Notes: a model not told the origin generated them from the letters alone. Numbered from the stretch's first letter, positions 26,702 through 34,378 are shown. The stretch: DNA of 64,000 nucleotides from Muribaculaceae bacterium (GCA_029061255.1 JAIDSL010000102.1:1-64000), one strand, 5' to 3'. Numbers and translations: made by a program.

Positions 26702-26887
26702 TTGATTCACAAATTTAACCAAAATAATCGATATATACAATACTCTTCATTATGTTTACGTATGTTTTTCCAGTATTCTAATAAATATAAGCATAAAACT
26801 CCTATCTACAACATGATGGTTGTTTGCGTGAACGCTGACGCTAAGGGTATCCTCATTCAGAACGGCAAGAAGTTCATCCGCAAGTAA
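26702..26887 (+). pseudogene. Gene-tail remnant ending in C-terminal tail copy B
   Basis: An open stretch of 61 codons whose first half is random-looking AT-rich sequence, and whose last 30 codons (PIYNMMVVCVNADAKGILIQ, NGKKFIRK) match the tail of the protein encoded at 23351-24397. There is no signal peptide or domain, so it is a 3' fragment rather than a gene. A terminator-like hairpin follows 86 bp later. Confidence 0.75.
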
Positions 26888-26972
26888 TTTGATCAACGCA
26901 TAATGCTTAATGCATAATTAGCTGCGCTCAAGCTGAAGCAAGTCATAATTGCATTGAGATGGCAGTAAGAAG

Positions 26973-27002
26973 AGGCGGCTCCAATTCTGGGGTCGCCTTT
27001 TT
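26973..27002 (+). terminator. Terminator after tail copy B
   Basis: AGGCGGCTCC...GGGGTCGCCT stem followed by a T-run (26998-27002). Nearly the same stem occurs after tail copy C at 28162-28191, so tail and terminator appear to have been copied together. Confidence 0.75.
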
Positions 27003-27050
27003 GCATTTCGTCAGCATATTATTGAATGATATGAGAATGCAGTATGATTA

Positions 27051-27316
27051 CTATGGGATATTATTATCGATACGAGAAAGCAACTCATCTGCACTCATCT
27101 CTTCCAACCGAGAGAAGGCGAATAGCTTTTTCTTATTCTTATCTGAGGTATATACAACTGCAGAGACTCCATCAGACCGTTTGTCAAGCTGCAACCATCA
27201 CTGGCAGTGAGTAAGGATTCCTTACATACTGAATTTTCATCCAATTCACCTTCTTTAAAGATATTACGAATATGAAGCGTGATATTATTACGAGTTGTTT
27301 GAAACAACTCTGTCAT
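27051..27316 (-). pseudogene. Remnant of a RhuM-family (virulence-associated DNA-binding) gene
   Basis: Reading from 27316, MTELFQTTRNNITLHIRNIF, then EGELDENSVCKESLLTASDG, closely follows the conserved N-terminal part of RhuM family proteins. The frame then becomes meaningless. Another frame from about 27199 to 27051 encodes QLDKRSDGVSAVVYTSDKNK and EEMSADELLSRI, which looks like the coding end of a different or frame-shifted gene. The segment upstream of the Met does not continue the family. It is a broken fragment that shows past gene traffic next to the toxin-antitoxin pair. Confidence 0.6.
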
Positions 27317-27370
27317 TTTTTGTGGTTGAGTGCAATAATATGGGCTGATTGAAGAATTTTAAATTAAATA

Positions 27371-27402
27371 TTTGGATTATTATCACTAATTGATTATATT
27401 TG
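27371..27402 (+). promoter_or_regulatory. Consensus promoter of the HigB/HigA operon
   Basis: TTTG (27371-27374), 20 bp, TATATTTG (27395-27402). The toxin ATG begins at 27407, only 4 bp after the -7 element, so the transcript probably starts at or next to the start codon. Confidence 0.75.
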
Positions 27403-27406
27403 CAGC

Positions 27407-27775
27407 ATGAAAGCTATAGAAGATCAACATGAAGATGAAGTAAGGCAGATAATTCTCACTCCTGAGTTTGATGAGTTTTATTTCAGTCAGCCTGAAAAGG
27501 TGCAAAAAAAGTTTGATTACGTCATCAATGTGATGGCAACTGTCTATAACGTGTCAACAAAATTTGTCAAGCATCTTAAAAATTCAGATTTATACGAAAT
27601 GAGAGTTTCTATAGGCTCAAATGAGTATCGTACCATACTATTTTCTACGGATAATCCGAATTTCATTGAAGCTACTCAAATTATTCTACTGAATGGGTTT
27701 CTTAAGAAGTCAGAAAAAGATTATAAAAAACAAATAGATATAGCACATAAAATTATTGATAGATTAAAGTTATGA
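27407..27775 (+). CDS. higB: HigB/RelE-type toxin (phage Gp49-like)
   Basis: A 122-residue basic protein of the RelE/HigB mRNA-interferase superfamily, type PF05973. It includes FDEFYFSQPEKVQKKFDYVINVM, FVKHLKNSDLYEMRVSIGSNEYRTI (the core strands with the conserved Arg) and the helix LLNGFLKKSEKDYKKQIDIAHKI. Such toxins cut mRNA on the ribosome. The toxin comes first and overlaps the antitoxin start by 4 bp (ATGA), the order typical of HigBA. A consensus promoter ends 4 bp before the ATG, suggesting a leaderless mRNA. The pair sits between two copies of an unrelated gene tail, a sign of insertion. Confidence 0.88.
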   Translation: MKAIEDQHEDEVRQIILTPEFDEFYFSQPEKVQKKFDYVINVMATVYNVSTKFVKHLKNSDLYEMRVSIGSNEYRTILFSTDNPNFIEATQIILLNGFLKKSEKDYKKQIDIAHKIIDRLKL

Positions 27776-28086
27776 TAAAGTTAGATCCAAAAAAAATAGC
27801 TGCATTACCAACATTCAATCAACGACTGGATGATAAGTATGGTAAACAAGGGACACCTGAAAGAAATAAATTAAATGAGGAGTCCATAGCTTGGTTTTAT
27901 GGAAATATGCTGAAAGAACGCAGGAAGGAACTGAAACTGACTCAGAAGCAATTAGCTGAACGTCTTGGACGGGAACAAAGCTATATTGCCAGGGTAGAGA
28001 ATGGAAAGGCAGATATCCAGCTTTCAAGCTTTTTTAGAATTGCGTCAATCCTTGGTATACAATTTGTCCCTACTTTCCTTAACTGA
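27772..28086 (+). CDS. higA: HigA-type XRE-family antitoxin
   Basis: A 104-residue protein with a helix-turn-helix of the XRE/HTH_3 class at about residues 44-97 (LKERRKELKLTQKQLAERLG, REQSYIARVENGKADIQLSS). It should bind and neutralise the HigB toxin and repress the shared promoter. The N-terminal 40 residues (KKIAALPTFNQRLDDKYGKQ) are probably the toxin-binding part. Its start overlaps the toxin stop, so expression is coupled. Confidence 0.9.
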   Translation: MIKLDPKKIAALPTFNQRLDDKYGKQGTPERNKLNEESIAWFYGNMLKERRKELKLTQKQLAERLGREQSYIARVENGKADIQLSSFFRIASILGIQFVPTFLN

Positions 28087-28111
28087 TCCACCATTTTTAG
28101 TGTTAGCGTAA

Positions 28112-28158
28112 AACGCTGACGCTAAGGGTATCCTTATCCAGAACGGCAAGAAGTTCAT
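28112..28158 (+). repeat. C-terminal tail repeat, copy C (fragment)
   Basis: These 47 bp match the coding tail of the gene at 23351-24397 (two differences), starting AACGCTGACGCTAAGGGTAT and ending at AAGTTCAT. The sequence just before it (GTGTTAGCGTA) is a decayed version of the same tail. No open frame leads into it. Confidence 0.85.
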
Positions 28159-28161
28159 TAG

Positions 28162-28191
28162 AGGCGGCTCCGATTTCGGAGTCGCCTTTTT
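28162..28191 (+). terminator. Terminator after HigA and tail copy C
   Basis: AGGCGGCTCCGATTTCGGAG then TCGCCT with a T-run. It is almost the same stem as at 26973-26998. Confidence 0.8.
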
Positions 28192-28214
28192 CATTGTGTA
28201 GGCATTAAGATTGA

Positions 28215-28246
28215 TTTGGATGTTTGCGCTATATTTCGTAATTTTG
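28215..28246 (+). promoter_or_regulatory. Consensus promoter of the GH140 gene
   Basis: TTTG (28215-28218), 20 bp, TAATTTTG (28239-28246). The start codon is about 148 bp further on, leaving a long structured leader. Confidence 0.75.
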
Positions 28247-28270
28247 CAGATGCCGGGCCGAAGGCCCGTA

Positions 28271-28357
28271 CACCTAAACAAAACGAGCCGACGTTCGCTT
28301 TAATACATTAGGACAAAACGAGCCGACGTTTGGGTTAAGGAGTGGTTTGTTTAGGTG
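28271..28357. repeat. Inverted repeat with internal 17-bp direct repeats in the GH140 leader
   Basis: CACCTAAACAAA (28271-28282) and TTTGTTTAGGTG (28346-28357) are exact inverted copies. Between and overlapping them, CAAAACGAGCCGACGTT occurs twice (28279-28295, 28314-28330), 35 bp apart. The leader RNA could form one long stem. Confidence 0.75.
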
Positions 28358-28393
28358 ACATAGCCTTTGGCTTTGCTCCCCTTAATTCAAAAT

Positions 28394-29854
28394 ATGATAA
28401 TGAAATCAAAATTATTCTCAATAATCTTACTCCTTTTGCTTTCACTCCCGCTGCAGGCGGCTGAGAAGCCGTGGAGCCATGGGAGGCTTCAGGTGGCTGA
28501 CAATGGACTATATCTGCAGCATGAGGATGGGATGCCGTTTTTCTGGCTGGGTGACACGGGGTGGCTGCTGCCGCAGCGCCTTGACCGCGATGAGGCTCAG
28601 CACTATCTTGAGCAATCGGCTCGCGAAGGATTCAATGTGGTGCAGATTCAGGTGATCAACGGTGTGCCCTCATTCAACCGCTACGGCAAGATGTCGCACC
28701 CCGATGGATGGAACCTAAGCGAGGCTTCAAAACCGGGAGAATACGGCTACTGGGAACACCTGGACCATATTGTAGACACGGCAGAACGCAACGGCATCTA
28801 CATAGGCATGGTGTGCATATGGGGAGGGCTCGTGAAAGGGGGCTTGATGGACGAGGCGCAGGCTGAGGAATACGGAAAATTCCTTACCGATCGATACAAA
28901 AATAAGAAAAATATCATCTGGATTATCGGAGGCGATATCCAAGGAGATGTAAAGACCGGGGTATGGGATGCACTTGCACGGACTATCAAGGCGAATGATC
29001 CTGAACACCTGATGACTTTCCATCCACGTGGACGCACTACCTCGGCCCGATGGTTTGCCGACCGTGACTGGCTGGACTTCCATATGTTTCAGAGCGGTCA
29101 TCGCCGTTACAATCAGAGGATGGGAAACAAGGATTATCCCATTCCTGATGGGACTGAGGAAGACTCATGGATGTATGTCGACTCTGTGCGCAAGCACACA
29201 CCCATAAAACCGGTGCTCGACGGAGAACCAAGCTACGAGAATATCCCGCAGGGATTGCATGGCGCGGATGAACCCGTATGGACGGATAAGGATGTGCGCC
29301 GTTATGCTTACTGGTCGGTATTCGCAGGCTCGTGCGGCCACACTTATGGCCACAACAACATCATGCAGTTTATACGTCCCGGCCTTCCGGGAGCATATTT
29401 CGCCGACGGAATAGAGAAACCTTGGTATGTTGCCATAGATGATCCCGGAAGGCTCCAGATGAAGTATCTGAAGCGACTGATGCTGGCATTTCCTTTCTTC
29501 GACAGAGTTGCAGACCAAGAGATCGCCGTAGACAATGGGGAGAAGTATGACCGTATCATCGCCACTCGCGGCAATGACTATATACTGGCATATAACCATA
29601 CCGGACGACCGATGACCCTCGACCTCAGTCGAATCTCCGGCAGGGAGAAGAATATCTGGACAATGGATCCTACTGACGGCAGCCTGGTGTATATAGGTAA
29701 GACAGATGAGAGACATTATAAGCTTATCCCGACTCCGGGCAAAGACCTTGTAGTGATAGCTGTTGACTCGGATAGAAGATACCTTACTCCAGACATGAAG
29801 GAAATCCCGGAAGCAGGAATCCCGTTATCGGATGCCAAGGACCTTACCGAATAA
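28394..29854 (+). CDS. GH140-like apiosidase (DUF4038 family), secreted
   Basis: About 486 residues from ATG 28394 (28400 is an alternative). A signal peptide (LFSIILLLLLSLPLQAA) precedes a TIM-barrel that opens with LYLQHEDGMPFFWLGDTGWL and contains IIWIIGGDIQGD (Asp181, proposed acid/base) and PVLDGEPSYEN (Glu278, proposed nucleophile), as in characterised GH140 enzymes. GH140 removes apiose-linked side chains from rhamnogalacturonan II. The C-terminal DUF4038-associated beta domain is present (YDRIIATRGNDYILAYNHTG). It stands alone, with its own promoter and a structured leader. The family call is good; the exact linkage cleaved is assumed from homologues. Confidence 0.88.
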   Translation: MIMKSKLFSIILLLLLSLPLQAAEKPWSHGRLQVADNGLYLQHEDGMPFFWLGDTGWLLPQRLDRDEAQHYLEQSAREGFNVVQIQVINGVPSFNRYGKMSHPDGWNLSEASKPGEYGYWEHLDHIVDTAERNGIYIGMVCIWGGLVKGGLMDEAQAEEYGKFLTDRYKNKKNIIWIIGGDIQGDVKTGVWDALARTIKANDPEHLMTFHPRGRTTSARWFADRDWLDFHMFQSGHRRYNQRMGNKDYPIPDGTEEDSWMYVDSVRKHTPIKPVLDGEPSYENIPQGLHGADEPVWTDKDVRRYAYWSVFAGSCGHTYGHNNIMQFIRPGLPGAYFADGIEKPWYVAIDDPGRLQMKYLKRLMLAFPFFDRVADQEIAVDNGEKYDRIIATRGNDYILAYNHTGRPMTLDLSRISGREKNIWTMDPTDGSLVYIGKTDERHYKLIPTPGKDLVVIAVDSDRRYLTPDMKEIPEAGIPLSDAKDLTE

Positions 29855-29859
29855 AAGCA

Positions 29860-29948
29860 GTAGGGACGCACGGCTCGTGCGTCCGCATTATACGAAATGA
29901 AAATTAATTGTACATTGTTAAACGGACGCACGAGCCGTGCGTCCCTAC
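29860..29948. repeat. Inverted pair of the 26-bp palindromic element
   Basis: A copy at 29860-29885 and its exact reverse complement at 29923-29948, separated by 37 bp of AT-rich sequence. Each arm is itself palindromic (core ACGCACGGCTCGTGCGT). The unit lies between the GH140 stop and the tyrA start, like a small non-autonomous mobile or REP-pair element. Confidence 0.92.
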
Positions 29949-29963
29949 CAATATGATTGGATT

Positions 29964-30737
29964 ATGAAAATACTGATCCTTGGAGCCGGAAAGATGGGCT
30001 CATTCTTTTGTGATCTTCTTAGTTTTGAACATGAAGTGGCTATCTATGATCCGGACCCGGAGCATTTGAAGTTCACTTTCAATGTGCAGCGTTTTATGAA
30101 GCCGGAGGAGGCAGCCGGATTCGAGCCTGATTTGGTGATAAATGCCGCAACGGTGAAATACACCATCGAGGCTTTCGAAAAGATATTGCCATATATTCCT
30201 AAGACAACTATCATAAGCGATATTGCCAGTGTGAAGACAGGCCTGCCGGAGTTTTATGCTGAGAAAGGATACAGGTTTGTGTCTACACACCCGATGTTTG
30301 GCCCTACCTTTGCTTCGCTCAGCAACCTTGCAAATGAAAACGCCATCATCATCAAGGAGGGCGACGAGGAGGGCCGGGAATTTTTCCGCAATCTCTATAA
30401 GAAACTGCGCCTGCATATCGAAGACTATACTTTTGCAGAGCATGACGAGACAATCGCGTATTCGCTATCAATTCCATTCACTTCCACTCTTGTGTTTGGA
30501 AGCGTGATGAAGCATCAGGATGCCCCGGGCACCACGTTCAAGCGCCATATGGCCATTGCCCATGGACTGATGGGGGAAGATGATTTCTTGCTGACGGAGA
30601 TTCTATTCAATCCGCATACTTCGGGTCAGTTGGATCGGATTCAAGAGAATCTTACAGAACTGAAGGGAATCATCGAACGGCGTGACTCCGCTGCCATGAA
30701 GGTGTTTTTGGATAAAGTGAGGGAAAATTTGAAGTAA
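29964..30737 (+). CDS. tyrA: Prephenate dehydrogenase family protein
   Basis: About 257 residues from the ATG at 29964 (KILILGAGKMGSFFCDLLSF); the frame runs 9 codons further into the repeat, which is unlikely to be translated. The N-terminal Rossmann motif GAGKMG binds NAD(P). VSTHPMFGPTFASLSNLANE is the conserved His-Pro-Met-Phe-Gly active-site block of TyrA, followed by the helical dimerisation domain (IAYSLSIPFTSTLVFGSVM). It oxidatively decarboxylates prephenate in tyrosine synthesis. The length fits a monofunctional Bacteroidetes enzyme without a mutase domain. Confidence 0.88.
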   Translation: MKILILGAGKMGSFFCDLLSFEHEVAIYDPDPEHLKFTFNVQRFMKPEEAAGFEPDLVINAATVKYTIEAFEKILPYIPKTTIISDIASVKTGLPEFYAEKGYRFVSTHPMFGPTFASLSNLANENAIIIKEGDEEGREFFRNLYKKLRLHIEDYTFAEHDETIAYSLSIPFTSTLVFGSVMKHQDAPGTTFKRHMAIAHGLMGEDDFLLTEILFNPHTSGQLDRIQENLTELKGIIERRDSAAMKVFLDKVRENLK

Positions 30738-30749
30738 TTCCGGCAGTCG

Positions 30750-30900
30750 AGGGTGTTGCAAAATGGGCCAATATTCTGATGTAGGGACGCACGGCTCGTG
30801 CGTCCTTTATGCAATTAAATTGGTAATCAACAATATAAAAACGGACGCACGAGCCGTGCGTCCCTACAAGATGCGGAGAATATAGTTCTGCAACACCCTC
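30750..30900. repeat. Nested inverted repeat built around a pair of the palindromic element
   Basis: Palindromic elements at 30781-30805 and 30842-30867 face each other around a 36-bp AT-rich spacer. Outside them, GAGGGTGTTGCA (30750-30761) pairs with TGCAACACCCTC (30889-30900), and ATATTCT (30771-30777) with AGAATAT (30878-30884). The whole 151 bp could form one cruciform. It separates the convergent tyrA and GH92 genes and could serve as their terminator. Confidence 0.9.
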
Positions 30901-33672
30901 CTACAAGACAGTCCAGTTAATTTCGAGGGGATTGTCGGTCATAGAGAGAATCAGAGGGAGGTCGGGATTGTCGAGGATGGTCATCTTGGCGCCTTCTTCC
31001 GGGTCTTCTACTATGATGGCTTTGCCGAGTGGGGAGTCTATGTCGCCGGTCTTCTGCCAAAGCACTCCATTATAGTGGAATTGACCATTCTGTTTCAACT
31101 CATTCAGTGCGGATTGAGAGATGATTCCGAAAGTCTCATTTGATGGGAGAGTTATGTGGTTTCCATCTTCAGGCATTATGTAGCTTTGAGTGTTGCCGTG
31201 TTTTACTGCTTCGGGGGTCATAGTGTAAGTGCCGGTCCAGAGTTTGAGATTGCGGACGATGCTCCAATGGAGGGTAATACCTCCGTCTTTTGTCGGTTCG
31301 TATGTGAATTTGAAGCGGCGGGTTTGGCCGTGGAGTTTGTAGGCGATATTCAAGGTATCGAGGAGGACGCACGAGCCGTGCGTCCCTACCAGGACATTGG
31401 ATGCTTTGTCGATAGCCGGGAGGATGCAAGAGGCGTGCGTACCTGCAAGGCCGGAGTCGGATTTCATCACCAGTCTTAATTCCCCTCCTGCTGCAAGGTC
31501 GGAATGCTTTAGGAAGAAGGAGTCGTATGGCTTGCCGTTCAAATAAATCTCAGATATGTATCGATTCTCAGGTGAGAGCCCTTCGGCTGTGATTGTAAAT
31601 GTTTTCCCATCCTGAAGATTGAACGTGGTAGATTTCAACACAGGTGTGTGGATGAGATAATAGTCATGGCCGGCATTGGGGTAGATACCCGCCATATTGA
31701 AGATAAGCCATGATGACATAGCTCCGGAATCGTCATTACCCGGCAGACCGGCAGGAGAATCACTGTAGTTTTTCTCAATGATTCCGAGAATAGTGTCGCT
31801 TGACTTGTCGGGTCGCCCTATCCAATGATATAGGCAAGGGGATAGGAAGGAAGGCTCGTTGTTGACATTGAAGTAATCTTTCTCAAAGAACTTGTCAAGT
31901 CTCTTTTCAAATGCCTCCGGACCGCCGCATTTCTCAATCAGACCCGGCACATCATGGGGGATGCTGAGCGAGTATTCCCATGAGGAAGCCTCATAGAAGA
32001 ACATATCCCACCATGGCTTATACCACGGACCTTCGAAAGTAAGTGGAGTGTACTTGAATTCAGGATGTTGATACTTGGAGTGACCGAACGGGATTGAATC
32101 GAGCCAGTTGCCATCTGCATCGCGAGGCATAATGAATCCCCACGTGCCGTCATGCTCATAGTCCGGACACCAGAGGTTTTTCCACGATTCAGACTGCTTC
32201 ATATACCGCTCGGCTACATCTTCTTTGCCAAGGCACTTTGCCACTTGGGCTATAGCGAAGTCGCATAGCGAATACTCTATCGTGCGGTTTCCGGCGCGTG
32301 CTATTCCGTGCGGAATGTATCCGAGGGAAAGATATTCCCGAAGCCCACCGCGTCCTTCCGCCTCCTCATTGCCACCGGGAGGAACCGTAGCGTCGTGAAT
32401 CATTGCCTGCAGGGCAGCCTCATAGTCTATTCCGGGGATACCTTTGACACAAGCGTCGGCAATCACCACGTCGGCATTTGATCCCCCTTGGGTGCGACCG
32501 TTGGCATTTCCGCTGCGTGCGTCAGGCATGAACCCGTCGCGCTTGCCAATGTTGACGAGTGAGTTGACCATGTCGGCGAGCCGCTTTGGCTCTATTATGG
32601 CGAAAAGGGGCATAGAGGTGCGGTAGGTGTCCCAGAGTGCGTAGAAATCATCATAGTATGGCACCGGGTCGGTCCAAAGAGGATTCTCACCCGTACGGTC
32701 AGATGGCATAAGCATCGTATGGTAGAGGGCTGTGTAGAGCATTCTCTTCAGGTTGTCGGGAGTATCGGGATGCACCTCGATCTTTTGCATCGCGCTTTCC
32801 CATTTATCGAGAGATTCATTCCTGATGTCATCGAAGCTTTTTCCATAAGACTCCGACTCATAGTTGTGCCTTGCCTTGAGAGGGCTTATGAATGAGATGC
32901 CTATGCGAAAGTTGACGGTATCGGTCTGTTCAGGAAAAGACACGAGAACCCCCGTCTTCTCTCCTGAATCAAACTGCGACGGTGAGGAACTGATGTTGTC
33001 TCGTTTCCAGGTCCTTATGTCGGAGAACGGTACGTCTGATTTCGCGTAGAAATAGACTGTATAGGCGCGCCCGTTGTTCCAGCCTCCGCGAATGCGGCTA
33101 TAGCCGCTCACTTCAGTGTCGGAGAGCACCTGGACCTCGGAGCCCACAAACTGCTGCGCCTCGCGCGCGTCAGGGACAGGAGACTCTCCCAAGAAGAATC
33201 CGGCATCGATCTTAAGCCCTTTCTCCCCGTTCTCCGGATAAATGAGCCGGTAGGCAGATGTCCGGTCAGTAGCCGTTATCTCGGTCTTGATTCCGCTCTC
33301 GGTGAATGTGGTGGAGTAATACGCTGGAAGTATCGTCTCTGATTCCCGAAAGGCATAGATGTTCGTATTGTCCGGGCTCCCGGAAAACGGTTGGACCAGT
33401 ATGTTGCCATATTTCGGGCCTCCCCCCGTGCCGCTGACGTGGACCTGTGCGAAACCATCGACTCGCTCCGGCATCGGGAGCCAGCCGCTGTTTGGAGAAG
33501 GTGTGCAGTCGGGAGAGGGGCGCACCATCCCGAAAGGAGTGCAAGGCCCGATGAAGACCCTGCCGAGTCCTTCCGAGCCAATGCGGGGATCTATATAGTC
33601 GGTCAGTCTGGCTGCCGATGTGTGGAAGCAAATAAGCAGGGATAAGATCAAAAGAGGGAAGGTAAACTTCAT
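30901..33672 (-). CDS. GH92 family alpha-mannosidase, secreted
   Basis: A 923-residue protein with a signal peptide (LILSLLICFHTSAA) and the two-domain GH92 form: an N-terminal beta-sandwich (YIDPRIGSEGLGRVFIGPCT, GFAQVHVSGTGG) and an (alpha/alpha)6 barrel (MLYTALYHTMLMPSDRTGE, GGSNADVVIADA, YEASSWEYSLSIPHDVPG, GNDDSGAMSSW). GH92 enzymes are calcium-dependent exo-mannosidases acting on N-glycans or yeast mannan. Two copies of the palindromic repeat are translated in frame at about residues 743-750 (GTHASCI) and 762-769 (VGTHGSCV), inside the C-terminal region. Both read the same way and disrupt no visible catalytic motif. A weak TAACTTTG element is seen upstream at 33742-33735. Confidence 0.93.
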   Translation of the reverse strand: MKFTFPLLILSLLICFHTSAARLTDYIDPRIGSEGLGRVFIGPCTPFGMVRPSPDCTPSPNSGWLPMPERVDGFAQVHVSGTGGGPKYGNILVQPFSGSPDNTNIYAFRESETILPAYYSTTFTESGIKTEITATDRTSAYRLIYPENGEKGLKIDAGFFLGESPVPDAREAQQFVGSEVQVLSDTEVSGYSRIRGGWNNGRAYTVYFYAKSDVPFSDIRTWKRDNISSSPSQFDSGEKTGVLVSFPEQTDTVNFRIGISFISPLKARHNYESESYGKSFDDIRNESLDKWESAMQKIEVHPDTPDNLKRMLYTALYHTMLMPSDRTGENPLWTDPVPYYDDFYALWDTYRTSMPLFAIIEPKRLADMVNSLVNIGKRDGFMPDARSGNANGRTQGGSNADVVIADACVKGIPGIDYEAALQAMIHDATVPPGGNEEAEGRGGLREYLSLGYIPHGIARAGNRTIEYSLCDFAIAQVAKCLGKEDVAERYMKQSESWKNLWCPDYEHDGTWGFIMPRDADGNWLDSIPFGHSKYQHPEFKYTPLTFEGPWYKPWWDMFFYEASSWEYSLSIPHDVPGLIEKCGGPEAFEKRLDKFFEKDYFNVNNEPSFLSPCLYHWIGRPDKSSDTILGIIEKNYSDSPAGLPGNDDSGAMSSWLIFNMAGIYPNAGHDYYLIHTPVLKSTTFNLQDGKTFTITAEGLSPENRYISEIYLNGKPYDSFFLKHSDLAAGGELRLVMKSDSGLAGTHASCILPAIDKASNVLVGTHGSCVLLDTLNIAYKLHGQTRRFKFTYEPTKDGGITLHWSIVRNLKLWTGTYTMTPEAVKHGNTQSYIMPEDGNHITLPSNETFGIISQSALNELKQNGQFHYNGVLWQKTGDIDSPLGKAIIVEDPEEGAKMTILDNPDLPLILSMTDNPLEINWTVL
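31365..31389. repeat. Palindromic element inside the GH92 coding sequence
   Basis: 25 bp matching the intergenic copies (core ACGCACGAGCCGTGCGT, edge CCCTAC). It is read in frame as VGTHGSCV in the GH92 protein. Confidence 0.92.
31422..31445. repeat. Degenerate second palindromic element inside the GH92 gene
   Basis: GGATGCAAGAGGCGTGCGTA shares spacing and edges with the neighbouring copy but has lost palindromic symmetry at several positions. It encodes AGTHASCI, similar to the peptide of the intact copy 57 bp away. Confidence 0.7.
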
Positions 33673-33752
33673 GATGCGGGCGTTATTTTTGATTACGACT
33701 TCAGACTGCGTCCTCAGTACAGTGTTGACAAATGCAAAGTTAACATAATATT

Positions 33753-33784
33753 CTTGATTATTGAAAGAATAATTATTAAATTTG
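33753..33784 (+). promoter_or_regulatory. Predicted promoter of coaE
   Basis: TTG within 33753-33756, 20 bp, TAAATTTG (33777-33784). The ATG at 33806 follows 21 bp later. Confidence 0.6.
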
Positions 33785-33805
33785 CAGAAAGAATCGTAAG
33801 TGACT

Positions 33806-34378
33806 ATGATGATCGGAATCTGCGGGGGTATAGGAAGTGGAAAATCGGTTGTGAGCCGGATTTTGCGTCTTCGAGGGGAGGCGGTATATGACTGTGATCT
33901 GGAGGCTAAGCGTATTATGGATGGCTCTATGGAGGTGCTCAGTGCGCTTAATAGTCGTTATGGGGAGGATGTTTGTCCGAAAACGGGGCCTATTTGTCGC
34001 CCTGAGCTTGCACGGCGTGTCTTCAGCAACGATGAAGAGAGGATCTGGCTCAATACGCTCGTGCACAGGCTTGTGCGTGAGGACGTAGCAAGATGGCACG
34101 CGGTAAAGCTATCAGAGGGGAAGGAAAGGTGTTTCGTAGAGTCAGCTATACTCGCCACTTCAGGATTGGCGCAGATGTGCGAAGAGATCTGGCTTGTGAC
34201 AGCGTCGGAGGAAGTGCGTATAGAGCGCATCAAGATACGCGACTTTCTCGATGAAGATGCTATAAAGAAGAGAATTCAAAGCCAGAAAGAGGAAGAAAGA
34301 CTCATTGCTACTTTCGGAATCCCTGTCAAGACCATTGACAACTCCGGCTACCTGTCCATACTCGACCAAATAAGCTGA
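33806..34378 (+). CDS. coaE: Dephospho-CoA kinase
   Basis: About 190 residues; ATG 33806 is preferred over the in-frame GTG at 33800 because it fits the family N-terminus MIGICGGIGSGKSVVSRIL. The P-loop is GGIGSGKS; YDCDLEAKRIMD is the conserved Asp-containing substrate segment, and LVTASEEVRIERIKIRD the lid/adenine region. It phosphorylates the ribose 3'-hydroxyl of dephospho-CoA, the last step of CoA synthesis. A strong terminator follows. Confidence 0.93.
   Translation: MMIGICGGIGSGKSVVSRILRLRGEAVYDCDLEAKRIMDGSMEVLSALNSRYGEDVCPKTGPICRPELARRVFSNDEERIWLNTLVHRLVREDVARWHAVKLSEGKERCFVESAILATSGLAQMCEEIWLVTASEEVRIERIKIRDFLDEDAIKKRIQSQKEEERLIATFGIPVKTIDNSGYLSILDQIS

Larger units (their letters stand above)
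26502..27406. other. Gene-poor stretch with gene remnants and repeats
   Basis: This 0.9-kb stretch between the second serpin and HigBA has no intact gene. It holds the palindrome GTAACGCATATGTTA (26584-26598), a stray copy of the C-terminal tail (26799-26887), AT-rich TGCATAAT-type sequence near 26900-26925, a terminator hairpin (26973-26998), and the RhuM remnant (27051-27316). It reads like a site of repeated insertion and decay. Confidence 0.7.
28087..28393. other. Intergenic region: tail copy C, terminator, promoter, hairpin repeats
   Basis: No gene is present. In order: tail repeat copy C (28112-28158), a terminator (28162-28191), the GH140 promoter (28215-28246), the palindrome GGGCCGAAGGCCC (28255-28267) and a long inverted repeat with internal direct repeats (28271-28357) that would lie in the GH140 leader RNA. 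Confidence 0.7.

Noticed and set aside
26502-28393. Idea that the HigBA region is an insertion sequence or integrated phage
   Set aside because: No transposase, integrase or terminal inverted repeats were found; only gene remnants and tail copies are present.
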